The notes beneath the pieces were generated by a model, which saw nothing but the letters and a program-made list of their open reading frames with translations, did not search any database and was not told the origin of the DNA. Below are positions 24,101-35,263 of a stretch of DNA of 64,000 bases, one piece after another (within the stretch, counting starts at the first letter, position 1; each line of letters opens with the position of its first letter). The position numbers were made by a program, and so were the translations under genes. Source of the DNA: Nemania diffusa (taxonomy: Eukaryota; Ascomycota; Sordariomycetes; Xylariales; Xylariaceae); assembly GCA_038501195.1 (NCBI GenBank), contig JBBPUQ010000004.1, forward strand, positions 2,232,001 through 2,296,000. Direction: 5' to 3'.

Positions 24101-25869
24101 ATAAAGGGTGGATTGCCTGTTAGGAAATGGGAATTAGTTGAACATGAGTTGGAAAAACCTGCTTATGAAACATTTTGTTGACTTCTCGAGGACATGTTGT
24201 AGTTGACCCCCTTACATCCAAAGAGTTGCATGTAGACGCTGTTTTTCTCGATAGAATGACTTTTTCCCCAATAATTTCTCCTACTATGATTTTGTGATAA
24301 TAAAGGTTATGTGTGGACTTATTAGCTAATTCATATGCTTATTTATTTGAGAAGAAAACAGGTTTATTGCTTATTCTATATTAAACACTGAATTATCAGT
24401 AACATATCACATACAAGGGCAGCTAAAGCAAATTTAGCAACATCGAAAGTATTTATGCTATCGTCTTCAATAATATACGGGAGTATATCTGTCCACAGTC
24501 CTTTAGATCCTTGCTGTACTTAAAAGCGTAATTTTCGAACCCGCACTACAGAGGTTATTGATGCTGACCCTTATTTATCCACAACAAGGGACAAAACCTC
24601 AAGGCACATTTTAATATATAGACTATTTATACGAATGAAGGGGAACTGGTGTTCTAGAATGTCTTCCAGGATCCATTCTCTAAGCCGAGCCTACATTAGC
24701 TAATTACGACAGAATCCAATGATATCTTAGTCAACGGTGATGTTTTACTGTTTTGGGTTCAAGATAGATGGAACCTTCACAATTTATCTCCCTCACTAGC
24801 CATATAAGTTGTAATCCAACCTTTTTAAAAACAGCTCCGGGTTTCAATGAGTCTAAATGTCTTACTGCGATGGCCTTCATATAAACCTGAGGTATTAATA
24901 GCAACTATTATGCAGCCATTAACGCCTAATTCGAATACTGGGGACCGGCGCAAAGACTACAAAACAACCTGGCAATTTCACAGACCTCTAATTTCTTCAT
25001 GTTTCCGGCTGAAAACGGCACCATTTTGCCGTTAGATCTCGTATACATGTTAGTGATTAAGCTCTCTCTAAATTTTACTTTTAGATCGTGCTCTAAATTA
25101 CCATTATTCTCAGAGTCAAATGGAAACACTTTGTCGCAACTTACGTCGAGCTCTTCTCGAAATTAAAAAAGAAAGTTCGGAATTACATTAAAAGTAGCTA
25201 TTCTTTTATAATTTGAGTGGTTTTTGAAGATGGAACTTTCAAATGTTATAAGATTATACATTCATTAAAAGAAAGCCGCTACAAGGAACACCAGAATAAG
25301 AAATAGATAAAAACTATGCGAAGTCAAGAAAAGAGCTCTTCGTAGTTGGGGCTATTTATCGCCCTATGAAAAGAAATCTGTTAAACATAGTCTTGAAACG
25401 GAATGAAAGAAACATGATCGAGGGGTCGGAGCATAAAGTATTTATCGAGAAATGTCAACCTCAAGATCTAGCAATGAAAACATAAAGCTTTAAGCTTATA
25501 ATAAACAACCGGAGCTTTTAATATGATTAAGGTCTGCTTAACTACCTTTAAAACCTGCTTAGCAGCTAATATCGGATATGTTTTTTAACAGATCAGGAAA
25601 ATGACGGGCAGGATCACCATCGCTACAAATTGGTTGCCTGGATAGAGCCCGGACATATAGTGTTCATCCTTCCGCTGCAGCCGGTTAGGTTATTACTATC
25701 AAGCGTAGAACTGTCCCATAAAGCTGGACCCGATGCCCGAGCGCGGCGTGTGCCTTGTCACTAAGTCAAGAAGATCTGTCCGGCCAATAGACGTAACCGA
25801 GGACCGGTGGAAGCGGCCGTTGTCTGGACAAGGTTATGACAGACAGACATGTCCTATCTCTAAATAACC
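24100..25869. other. AT-rich block, possible degraded repeat
   Basis: This stretch is clearly more AT-rich than its flanks, with many TTAT/TTAA words and only short ORFs. Such blocks in filamentous ascomycetes are often transposon remains altered by repeat-induced point mutation, but I can read no transposase or polymerase motif, so that origin is only a possibility. Confidence 0.4.
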
Positions 25870-27198
25870 TTACCGCCCGCTCTTTGCGCTGAACGGGGCA
25901 TCCTTCCAGAGCGCTTTCACACCATACCACCACAGGTTATCCTGCCACGTATTCCAGTAATGACTGCCGAACGGCGTAACTCTCGACAGAAACTCAACGC
26001 CCGACAGATGCAGCGCCGACTCTAAGTCTCTTGCTCGGCTGAACACAGAGTCGTACAGACCATACGCCACAAAGATGCCTTTCTCGGCTAATTCGGGCCT
26101 GTTTCTTACGGTCTCGCTCGAGATGTATGGTGGATCTGTGGCAGGAGAGAACATGCCGAAATGACTAAAGTAATCTGTTGCGTTCACATACATCTCGTGC
26201 GTAAGGCGGCCGCCCCATGACAGGCCTGCAAAGGCGCGACAGCTCGGCTCATCGCACACGTCCAGGTTCTCCTCGACCCAGGGGAACAAGTACGCCTGGT
26301 AGTTCTCGCGGATATGCTGCACAGTTGGCGCCGGAGCCTGATTCGAGCGATTCCCATAAATAAATCGCGGAAGGGTATCGTCGAGGTTATAGAATGACGG
26401 CATTACAACTACGGTGGGCGGGATATGTTTGTCGAGGATCAGGTTATCCATAATGGCACTCATGCGTCCCAAGTTTTCCCAGTCGTTGCCGTTGCCCCCG
26501 ACGCCGTGTGAGAGATACAGCAGCGAGTATTTCTTGCCTTGGACTTTGCCGTATTCGGCGGGCAGGTAGAGGCCGAAGTGGTGGACATCGGGTGCTGGGT
26601 GGATGGAGCCAGGGGAGGTGTAGTTGACAGATTCAATTGTCCCGCGATGTCCCTTTGGCGCGTCGAGCGCATAGTCGAAACTGGTGTCTATGTCGGAGGC
26701 CTGGAATTTGGGGTCGAATGGCACTTGGAAATTCGACGAGACCTGGTCGCCTTGGACGTTCTGAAACGGTGGTAGGTCTTGGTCTATAACCAGCTGACCT
26801 GTATCAATGCTGCAGTTCATCACGAAATCGCAGTCCACGACATATGCGTACGAATAAATGCCCGATGGAAGTGGTGTCGAGTATTTCCAGACACCGTCAC
26901 CGTCGGTGGTCATCTCATAAGGCCATTCGTAGTCCGCGTCAATACCGGCATTGTTGACGTAGAAGTCGCCCGGCTTGTAATCATGCGGGTCGTAGCGTAC
27001 GCTATACCCCAAAATCGAGTGAAGTTGGTCCGTCAGAGGGGTGATTCCGCCGCCAATCCGCACTCGATTCGCTGTCTTGTTGGTATATTTGAAGTCTACC
27101 TCATATCCCGTTGGGCCCTTTCCAGTCTTGCGCACTTTCACAGAGGCCTCGACGCACAGGGTAAATAGCCCGAGGAGAACTGGGGCCCAATGGTACAT
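25870..27198 (-). CDS. Secreted CE1-like esterase (esterase D/feruloyl esterase type)
   Basis: A single-exon 442-residue protein with a signal peptide (about 1-18, MYHWAPVLLGLFTLCVEA). An N-terminal beta-sandwich-like region (about 25-140, including TTDGDGVWKYSTPLPSGIY) resembles the immunoglobulin/CBM48-like domain found ahead of bacterial and fungal esterase D domains. The alpha/beta-hydrolase part has YSLLYLSHGVGGNGNDW (oxyanion region), the nucleophile elbow GLSWGG with Ser327, YGLYDS with a likely acid Asp, and GSHYWNTW with the probable catalytic His. This fits carbohydrate esterase family 1 enzymes that deacylate plant cell-wall polysaccharides. Substrate cannot be told from sequence. 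The neighbours are other secreted enzymes but are not co-transcribed. Confidence 0.85.
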   Translation of the reverse strand: MYHWAPVLLGLFTLCVEASVKVRKTGKGPTGYEVDFKYTNKTANRVRIGGGITPLTDQLHSILGYSVRYDPHDYKPGDFYVNNAGIDADYEWPYEMTTDGDGVWKYSTPLPSGIYSYAYVVDCDFVMNCSIDTGQLVIDQDLPPFQNVQGDQVSSNFQVPFDPKFQASDIDTSFDYALDAPKGHRGTIESVNYTSPGSIHPAPDVHHFGLYLPAEYGKVQGKKYSLLYLSHGVGGNGNDWENLGRMSAIMDNLILDKHIPPTVVVMPSFYNLDDTLPRFIYGNRSNQAPAPTVQHIRENYQAYLFPWVEENLDVCDEPSCRAFAGLSWGGRLTHEMYVNATDYFSHFGMFSPATDPPYISSETVRNRPELAEKGIFVAYGLYDSVFSRARDLESALHLSGVEFLSRVTPFGSHYWNTWQDNLWWYGVKALWKDAPFSAKSGR

Positions 27199-27276
27199 TT
27201 TGATGAGTCGGAGCCCTAGTTTCTTGATATCACCTGTGAGTTCGGGGGCATCTTCTCACCACAATGAACCATCGTT

Positions 27277-27286
27277 CTTTTATATA
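27277..27286 (-). promoter_or_regulatory. Putative TATA box of the esterase gene
   Basis: On the minus strand this reads TATATAAAAG, about 80 bp before the esterase ATG. Position and sequence fit a core promoter. Confidence 0.45.
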
Positions 27287-28176
27287 CCGCTATATGCCCA
27301 CGAGATCCGGCTTGATCTGCCAAGGACTGCTCCTATTGAAGTAGGCCCCCTCAAAAGTTTCTGCCGAGAGGCCGACCAAGAATGCGCCAAGATTAAACAC
27401 ATAATAAACGGATCTCGAAGAGGGGATACTCTTGGACGCCTGGCCACATGAAGCCCAGGAACCCCAACTCTAAGTATACCGAGAAATATGCGGGGAAGCC
27501 CGCTAATCTATGGTTTCTAATATACATTCGATAATTGCCGTTTGCAAGAGCCGTTTCTCTTATCGCTACAATTATATATTGTTCAGCTCCTAAAGGTCTA
27601 AGGGGATCTCGGCAGGCTACTCCGCGGACGTCGTCATCGCCCGGTCCTGTACGGCGAGTCAGAGAGACCGGCTGCTCCGGCTCGGCGGCACCATTGCTGA
27701 TCACGGAATGATTTTGCCCGTGACACCACAACACGTGCACTCCAATAATAAAACTATGAATTTGGGCCAGGGCTGCAGATGGGTCTTTTATGATCCACGC
27801 CGCCGCTACTCGAACCGATCTTCAAATGCCGGTACTCCAACCTCTTTCTAGATAGGTGAACCCAGTTCAATTGTACAACCATCGAATCGAGGGATGTAAG
27901 AAAAAAAATAGTATCTGTTGATGAGCACATTCTTATTTTAATAAGGCTTCAGTAGGTATATTTACTGTACTTCTCTGCCTTAGTTCCATGACGGGCGACA
28001 AAGGTATTCTAGGTGTTCAAGATTATAGACCCACTACCCATGGCCCATAGTCATAGCAATTCTTCTCGCCATGCACGTGTGCGGTTACAGATGCCAGACT
28101 GGCCAATGTAAAAAAAGAACTAAAAAAAAGGTTACTAGGTAGTTTTTCAAAACTGCTACTGTCCCGGGCGGCCCTC

Positions 28177-28185
28177 TATATAAAT
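28177..28185 (+). promoter_or_regulatory. TATA-like element upstream of the acid phosphatase
   Basis: TATATAAAT lies about 240 bp before the modelled ATG. This is rather far, so the assignment is tentative. Confidence 0.3.
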
Positions 28186-28422
28186 ACGGTTAGATTTGGA
28201 GCATCTAAGATGAACAAGCAGGGAGTGGCCCAAATAGGTCTAACGTGGTCTCCCGATAGTAGAACGTGGTCGACGAGAAATCGACGTGGAAGTCATACAT
28301 AAAAGCTACAAGGCCAGTTTCGCCAGCCCCGGAGCCGGTGTTTATAGCAATTGCTTGAAATGCCTGCTCTCGTGTTTCCGCCATCTAGAACACTTTGATT
28401 TCCCAACTATCCCTTGCCGGAT

Positions 28423-30086
28423 ATGCCGAGCTACGCTTGCATTGCTGTATGGCTGGCTACCATCAACGCCTATGCTGTTGGCCAGGTCTTGGCTCCTACG
28501 AACGACATTTACTTTCCAAGAAGTCATACTGCCTCGAGTCCTCTTACGTCGCTGGGCGCAAACGGCCCATATGCTGCAGGCATGTCCCAATAACCAGATC
28601 CATGTCTATGTCCGCTAAGTTTCTAATTCGACAGCGACGTGACGATTAGGTCCAAACATACACGGTATTTCCTCTGACGTTCCCGCAAATTGCCATGTCG
28701 ACCAGGCGGCCTATGTGGTCAGACATGGCTCGAGGTATCCCGACTCTGGCGCATACGCGGGCTGGGTCGACCTTCAATCTAGAGTTGGTTTATGTCTTCA
28801 CCGTGGGTTTCACTCTTGTAATTAATTAATTTGGCTAGCTTAATACCAACTTCACCGCTCATGGGTCCCTGTCATTTTTGAAGAGCTGGAAGCCCGTCCT
28901 GACAAACCCAACCCTTCAGATTGCCATGCTAAGTCCTACCGGATCTAAAGAAGCTGCAGATCTAGGTTATACCCTTCGAACCCGGTTTGTCTTCACTTTG
29001 TACCTTAGGGAATATGAACTGTCTCCGCTAATACCTAACCGCAGATACCCAGATCTTTATGACGAAGGAAATGGCTTTGTTGTCTGGGCCAATAACTACA
29101 CCCGGGTGATTCAGACAGCCAAGGCCTTCGTCCAGGGCTACCTTGGATTTGCTAGCGATGTGTCTGGGAGTGTGATATCGGTGACGTCCAAAGGCTTTAC
29201 CGAGAGCATTGGCAACTCGCTAAGCCCCTCCGATTCCTGCCCCAGCTTTGTCGATCTGAATGGAGGCAGCTACAAGACTACCTTTGACAACACGGTCTAC
29301 CTTCCCCGGATTCAGAGCCGACTTCAGCAGCTCATAGATGGAAACTTCACTCTCTTGGCCAATGACGTCGATCAGATTCCTTACCTCTGCGGCTTTGAGA
29401 GCCAGATCACCGGCAGGCTCTCTCCTTTCTGTGACGTATTCACCGACGACGAACTAAAATACTACGAGTATTCAAATGATTTGCGTTATTTCTACGGTCT
29501 CGGGCCAGGGACTGATTTACCCGCCAAGATGATGACGCCTTTTCTCGACGCGTTGATAAAGCTTCTTGCCCAAGGTCCCGGTGTCACGGGCGTCAAGGAG
29601 GACGGGTCCAACTTTACCGTTCCCCATCTCATCATGTCGTTCCTCAACGATGGACAGCTGACCGAGCTGCTCACTGCTACCGGGGTCATGGACGCACAGG
29701 CTCCTTTGTCGGCGACTCATATAGATGACCACCGACTGTGGATCGGGTCGCGCTACGTAACCATGCGGGGAACTATCGCCTTCGAGCGACTAAGCTGTGC
29801 CACTGGGGATGCCGATGCGGATAGCCACCCCCGTTCACCCAAAGACTCAACTTACGTACGAATACGCTTAAACGACGCGGTCTGGCCAATTCCGTCGTGT
29901 AGGAATGGCCCCGGTTCATCTTGTCTTTTGGATGATTACTCTGCTTATGTCTCCCGCAAGTATGCTAAACAGGGGAACTGGGTGAAGAATTGTAATGTGA
30001 CTGCTGATAGCGCCCCTGATAAGGTTCTTGGTGCCAGCTTTTTCACAGATCTACGGGGTGAATATCTTCAACGTTTGTTTGTGTAA
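28423..30086 (+). CDS. Secreted histidine acid phosphatase (phytase-like)
   Basis: Four exons, 28423-28579, 28650-28783, 28839-28984 and 29045-30086, give 492 residues, the usual family length. A signal peptide (MPSYACIAVWLATINAYA) is followed by the family's SSPLTSLGANGPYAAGP region. The catalytic phospho-His motif is RHGSRYP at 77-83, then SWKPVLTNPTLQIAMLSPTG, WANNYTRVIQTAKAFV, and near the end RIRLNDAVWPIPSC and NWVKNCNVT. These enzymes release phosphate from phytate or other monoesters outside the cell. Where many members have a His-Asp proton donor, this one has FLNDGQ (Asn347-Asp348). The first intron uses a GC donor (GCATGT...TTAG); the others are GT-AG (55 and 60 bp). The longest simple ORF starts at a TTG at 28878 and lacks the catalytic motif. 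Confidence 0.88.
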
Positions 30087-31153
30087 ACCAGATTCCTGGT
30101 CCCATTGAAGGAGAGTTGCGTCTACAAAACCTCGAGCTTGTATGTACCCAGCAGGCAAGCGAAATAATATTGTCTTGCGTGTCATACTAAGAGCAAAGCT
30201 CATTGGTTACATAGCTTCAACTGAGTAGATTCGGTTCCTAACTAGACTTAACTCGGCGCAATGAAAACGAATGTGAAACATATAGGACCTTTTTTTTTGA
30301 GCCCTTGTGGTTGGAATCCGCCATGCCACGACTAATTGTGATTGCTACTACTAACTACCTGCTTAAAGCTTCTGTCAAACTACATGCACCCGAAGAATCT
30401 AAGGTATCACCGAGATGATCAACTGTACCACGATCGTCACCCATTCGACAACCTAGGCACAATCGAGAGCAGGCGCTTTGAAGTTTTCTTCAAGATCGAA
30501 GATGTCAATACGCATTGAGATAGGTGCAGATGGGAAACAGGTACACCTTGTTTCGCAAACTCAGTACGAGAGGTTGTGCTGACTCATCGTAGTGGTGCGG
30601 TGGCCTCGCAGGTCTACTACCACACCTCGTAGCCGCCGGGCCTCCGTTTTGCCATCGGCGTGTTGACCCACTAGGACACCGGACCGAGAGAAGCGGAACG
30701 GTCCAACCGCCGGGGCATGCTGCTTCTCCTGCTCCAAACGACGCCGGCTTTACTACCTTGTGGATCTTGCCCCTATCATTTCGAGTAGTTGTTGCTTGGC
30801 AGCAACTAATCCGCACTATGGATCGTGGGCCAAGAGAACTTGGAGCAACACGCTAACCTCTATGGACCAAAAAATTGCTATGCGATGTCTTCGCTATTCT
30901 GGTTCCATTATAGTCTACACGCAGCTGTCCATATGACTGGGGGGTTTAATGGATAAAATGCTAGGCATGATGCAGATAGAATCTTACGTGCAGCAGGTCT
31001 GACTTCGTCCTAATCCTAGTGTGGTAATGATTGGAGGTTGAGTTTTACGCAGTGGTATTTAAAATGGCCGGCTACCCTTTGTCTTCTTGTTGAATGCCTC
31101 TCGCGGCTTTCGGACAATCTATAAGGACTACAGGGACAATTCTCGCATGGAAA
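30087..31153. other. Intergenic region
   Basis: No recognisable gene. A TATTTAAAA element at 31056-31064 lies about 90 bp before the next start codon and may be its TATA box. Confidence 0.5.
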
Positions 31154-33315
31154 ATGTTACTACGAGCAACGAACTGGTCTCTACTCGGCGCCTCAGCCGC
31201 ATACGCTGCGAGCACACAAAGCTTGGGGGTTTATGTTCCTGCCGTTCGTGAGTCGTCCCGCCATTGCGTACATTGCACTGAGGGTGGAGTGGATAGACGA
31301 CTGACAGCAGGGCCTCAGAGGCAGCAGCGTACGAGGTCATCGAGAACAGTGCCCTTTTCGACTTTGAGAAGATCCAGTTGACTGACAAGGCCCTCGCCCA
31401 TCTCAGCGATGTCGCGCTTTTCGCCTTCGGAGACGCGCCTGATAATACACGTTCTGCTCCCAACAACGCTTCTTTTCCTAAGTGCAAATCGTTGCCCGGT
31501 GACCTCACGTATCCTAGTCAAGACGACTGGATTAGTTTGGATGCTCTTAGCGACGGCGCATTGATTAAAACCGTTCCTATCGGCGCTGTCTGCTACGACG
31601 GGGAGGCTTATGATTTGCGCAAATGCCAGTTTCTCCTCGATAACTGGAACGTCTCAGACACCCAGTAAGTCGCATGTGAGCTTGTGAAAGCTCAGATAAA
31701 TCCACTGACTGCATCTTCTCATGGAAGCGTTGGTGACCCATCTTCGGTCATGTCGCCCATATTCGTGGGTCAGACCTGTATGCCGCAGGACGCTGTCGTG
31801 CCTAGCAATAATAGCAGCTGCACGCTGGGGGGCTTTCCGTCGTATTCCCTCAACGTGACGACTGTGGCTCAGATCCAGCTCGCAGTCAACTTTGCTCGCA
31901 ATCAGCACCTTCGACTCGTCATTCGCAATACGGGACATGATTTCCTGGGAAAGAATACCGGCGAGGGAGCTTTATCCATCTGGACCCATCATCTGAACGA
32001 CATTAAGGTCATCCATCATTATGAGTCTGCAGGAGGACGCTACAGCGGTCCAGCCTTCAAGCTGGGCGCTGGTGTGATGGTATACGAGCTCTATGAAACC
32101 GCAGAGCGTGAGGGATACACGGCCGTCGGAGGCGAGTGTCGTGTAAGCGGGTTTGCCCTCCGTTCCTATTGGCACTGGACATGTAGAAACTGACTAGGCC
32201 TCTATCCTTAGACCGTTGGTGTGACGGGTGGCTATCTCGCCGGCGGGGGTCACTCTCCCGTGACATCGGTCTACGGGCTCGGCTCCGACCAGGTCCTCAG
32301 TGTCGAGATAGTTACCCCCGACGGTCGTTTCATCACAGCAGACGAGACGCAAAACACGGACCTGTTCTGGGCTGTCCGCGGTGGCGGAGCTGCTACGTGG
32401 GGCGTGGTCACCTCGATGACTGTCAGGGTACATCCGAAGACACTCGTGTCGGGAATGGAATGGGACACGACGACGGTGGCCATGAACATCACCGACGATG
32501 TCTTCTGGGAGGCCATCGAGGCGTACTGGACACGTTATCCCGACTTCTCAGCAGCCAAGTCTTATGGGTACTGCCGCATGTCGCCGCTACCTGGAGGCGC
32601 TGGGGGGTACGCCTGGCGCGCCAAGCCGTTCATGGTGCCCGGCATGGCTCTCGCCGACTTTAAGCAGCTCGTCGAGCCGTTGCTGAGCGAGTGGGCGGCG
32701 CTCGGTGTCGACCCGAACATCACCTTCTTCGAACACGATAGTCTCTACGGCGCATGGAGCCAACACTTCCCAAGATCCGTCGTCGGAAGCCGATATGGCC
32801 GCACAGCATCGCGGCTCCTGCCCCGGCGCAATTGGGAGGACGCAGGACTGCTCCGCGAGACGATAGCCACAGTGCGCGGGCTCGTCGAGGACGAAGGGGC
32901 GTTCCTCGTGCATTACAACATCAACGCGGACGCGCCACCTGACGCGCCCGACAGTGCGGCGAACCCGGCGTGGCGTGATGTCATCATGTTCAACATCATC
33001 GGGCTTACGTGGGACGCGGATACGCCTGCGCACGAAGTCGCTGCTATCCACGAGAGGCTCACGAATGATCTCGCTCAGCGGCTCAAGGACATCAGCCCCG
33101 GCGCGGGTGGCTATCTTAACGAGGGCGATGTGATGGATCCTGAGTGGGCTGATTCCTTCTACGGCGCCAACTACGAGCGCCTCCTTCAGGTCAAGAAGAC
33201 GGTAGATCCCAATGGCTTGTTCTGGGCGCCCACTGCGGTTGGCAGCGAGGACTGGTATGTAACCGGCCAAGAGCCGTACATAACAACCCAGTTCGGCCGC
33301 CTTTGCCGCAAGTAA
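31154..33315 (+). CDS. Secreted berberine-bridge-like FAD-linked oxidase
   Basis: Four exons, 31154-31247, 31319-31664, 31728-32142 and 32212-33315, give 652 residues. The start MLLRATNWSLLGASAAYA is a signal peptide. The FAD-binding PCMH-type domain begins with SVMSPIFVGQTCMP and continues LRLVIRNTGHDFLGKN, where His217 is the likely covalent FAD attachment site. GGECRTVGVTGGYLAGGGHSP places Cys284 at the second attachment site of bicovalent flavoenzymes, 67 residues later. The C-terminus has the BBE segment NLDP-like VDPNGLFWAPTAVGSEDW. The family oxidises sugars, alkaloids or secondary metabolites with oxygen. Introns are 71, 63 and 69 bp; two have CTGAC branch sites. Exon 1/2 joining is the least certain boundary. 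An in-frame ATG at 31094 would spoil the signal peptide. Confidence 0.85.
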
Positions 33316-33869
33316 CGATGGGCGGCTTGGGGAAGTTTGGCAATCCTAGCAATCGAAGCTGGTATATATTGACGTGATGACTTCGTTTGGCTAGCTTTTT
33401 ACAGCGGCTCTTGCTGATTGATGCTGTTATTCGTATCTAGCTCGGCAAGGAAGACCCCGTCTGCTCCGATCCAGCTGCAACGACACTGAGAGCGCTTTCT
33501 ATCAATGTGTGACTTAAGAACCAAAGAGTGAATAGGGCTAACCCTAGCATCCATGGCTTCAATCGGTAAATAGACGAGCGAATAGTAAGGAGTATTGCTG
33601 TATAATTGATATGAACTATTGACTTGAACTTCTGACATTGCTCGAGTACCCGCCCTAAAACTAGTGCAGCCGCGGCGTAGTCTTAAGTTTTAATTCTTCA
33701 GTTCTGTTAACTTGAACTTTCTTTCATATTGTCTAGCTAGCTGTAAGGTTAACAGTTCGGTTAGTTCGAAGGTATCTTTTCGACGTCCTTCTCTTACCTA
33801 ACAACCTGAAAGATAAATTTTGCTCTTACATGACGTCGTCCCAGCATTACACTCAAATCCCACTGTTGT
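33316..33869. other. Convergent intergenic region
   Basis: Between the FAD oxidase (+) and the nuclease-like gene (-). No coding sequence recognised. Confidence 0.55.
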
Positions 33870-35263
33870 TTATTGAGGGACCCAGACATTCATCGCGGTA
33901 GGCATGACGACCTGATCGATGTAGTTACGAAAATCACTCTCCGCCCAGTCCACCAGCAGCCGGATGGACTTAAGGAGCTGGTATGTATTGTAGATTGAGT
34001 TTGTGTTACCGATGTCTCGCTGACCAGCAAGAACTAGCTTTGGCAGCCCTTCTCCACCCTGCGACTGCTCATCTAATTGTTGGAGATGTGATGCATCGGT
34101 GTTCTTGCCCTCCTCTTCGAGGTATGCAATTAATACAAACCAGCGGTTGCCCCGGATACTGATCAGCGGCAGTGGCGGGCATGATGGCAGGGCATCGCGA
34201 GATTGGAGGAGCATGTATATGCGATTAAACCACGCTTTTGTCCATATTCCTAACTGTGTCTCTCCTGTTTCCTGCGAAGTGTCGACGTTAGTTTCGACAG
34301 CAATAGCGACTGGCCGGAAGCGCAGTGGTGGATACATTGACTGATTCAGAGTTTGTAATTGAGAGGCTTTCTGGTATTCCATGATGTCTGTAACTTGTTC
34401 GGGGTTCGTAGGTTCGATTGTTAGGCAGAAGTCGACCATCTTAGAACCTGCTCCTCCACTGTTTCCGAGATTCCCGAGCTTAGGAGCTACCGCCGGGACC
34501 ATCCTAGCACTTGTACTGGAAGCAAGAAAACCAGTTAGGTCATATTATAATGGGCGAAGTTCGTGATGACGAAGTGGACTTACACAAGCCATGATTTTAC
34601 TGATTTGCCGGCTGAGTTGGCAAGCGCCCACTCGAAGACACGGCAGTGAACGAGGGCATTCCAGGCAGCCTCGGACTGGCTCTCGTCATTGCAGCTTGCC
34701 GCATTATCGACTATATCTACGATGCCCTGCAGCTCACGGAGAGCCTCGTCCTTTGTAAGGTGGTATGGAGTGGTAATGAGATTGGACGGACTAAATTCGC
34801 CACCAGCGGCCTGAAACTCTTCGCGAATAAGAGAAGGTATAATTTCCTCGCCCCTGTTGACAGCTCCAAGCTTCTTCAGCAGCTCGCGTGCGCTCTCGGG
34901 GAGCTTAGGCAGAGTCTCCTTCTTTCTAAGATCACGCATCTCGATCCTAGCAAAGCGTAGGTCGGCCCTGTTCTTAATAGGGCTGCGAGACCGCGCTCTG
35001 CTGCCAGTTTTTCCCGAAAAAATAGATGTTGTGGGCCGACTGGGAAGCGAAACCTGAGTTTCTGTTACAGATATAGCTTCGCGCCATGATGTCTCGGTTA
35101 CGGGGGTAGAGCCGGAGTTGGCTTGCGATGGTTGAGATAGTCTCGTCGCTTCTGGCCCCCCTCTCTTTGTCGGAGACGGAGCTGGTGGAGCGTCAGGATC
35201 GACTGCAGTGCTTCGCGCAACCTCATCAACCCAGAATTTGATCGCATAAGTCCAGTCAGGCAT
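33870..35263 (-). CDS. Fungal PD-(D/E)XK nuclease-like protein (PDDEXK_12 type)
   Basis: Two exons, 35263-34584 and 34515-33870, with a 68-bp GTAAGT...CAG intron, give 441 residues. The N-terminal half is Ser/Pro/Arg-rich and probably disordered. The rest follows a large fungal family: SESAWN-like QSEAAWNALVHCRVFEWAL, SKMVDFCLTIEP, PLRFRPVAIAVETN, TQLGIWTKAWF and NTYQLLKSIRLLVDW. VDF and VET correspond to the acidic and (D/E)xK strands of the restriction-endonuclease fold. The usual Lys after Glu-Thr appears to be Asn here, so cleavage activity may be lost. The biological role of the family is unknown to me. An in-frame ATG at 35299 is an alternative start, but MPDWTYAIKFWVDEV looks like the normal N-terminus. 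Confidence 0.75.

Larger units (their letters stand above)
27199..28422. other. Divergent intergenic region
   Basis: Between the esterase (-) and the acid phosphatase (+). It contains TATA-like elements for both genes and no recognisable coding sequence. Confidence 0.5.

Noticed and set aside
28286..28649. Plus-strand ORFs before the phosphatase as separate genes
   Set aside because: The region is the first exon of the phosphatase in another frame, shown by the signal peptide and family motif on splicing.
32587..33270. 227-residue minus-strand ORF
   Set aside because: Antisense shadow of the GC-rich FAD oxidase exon.
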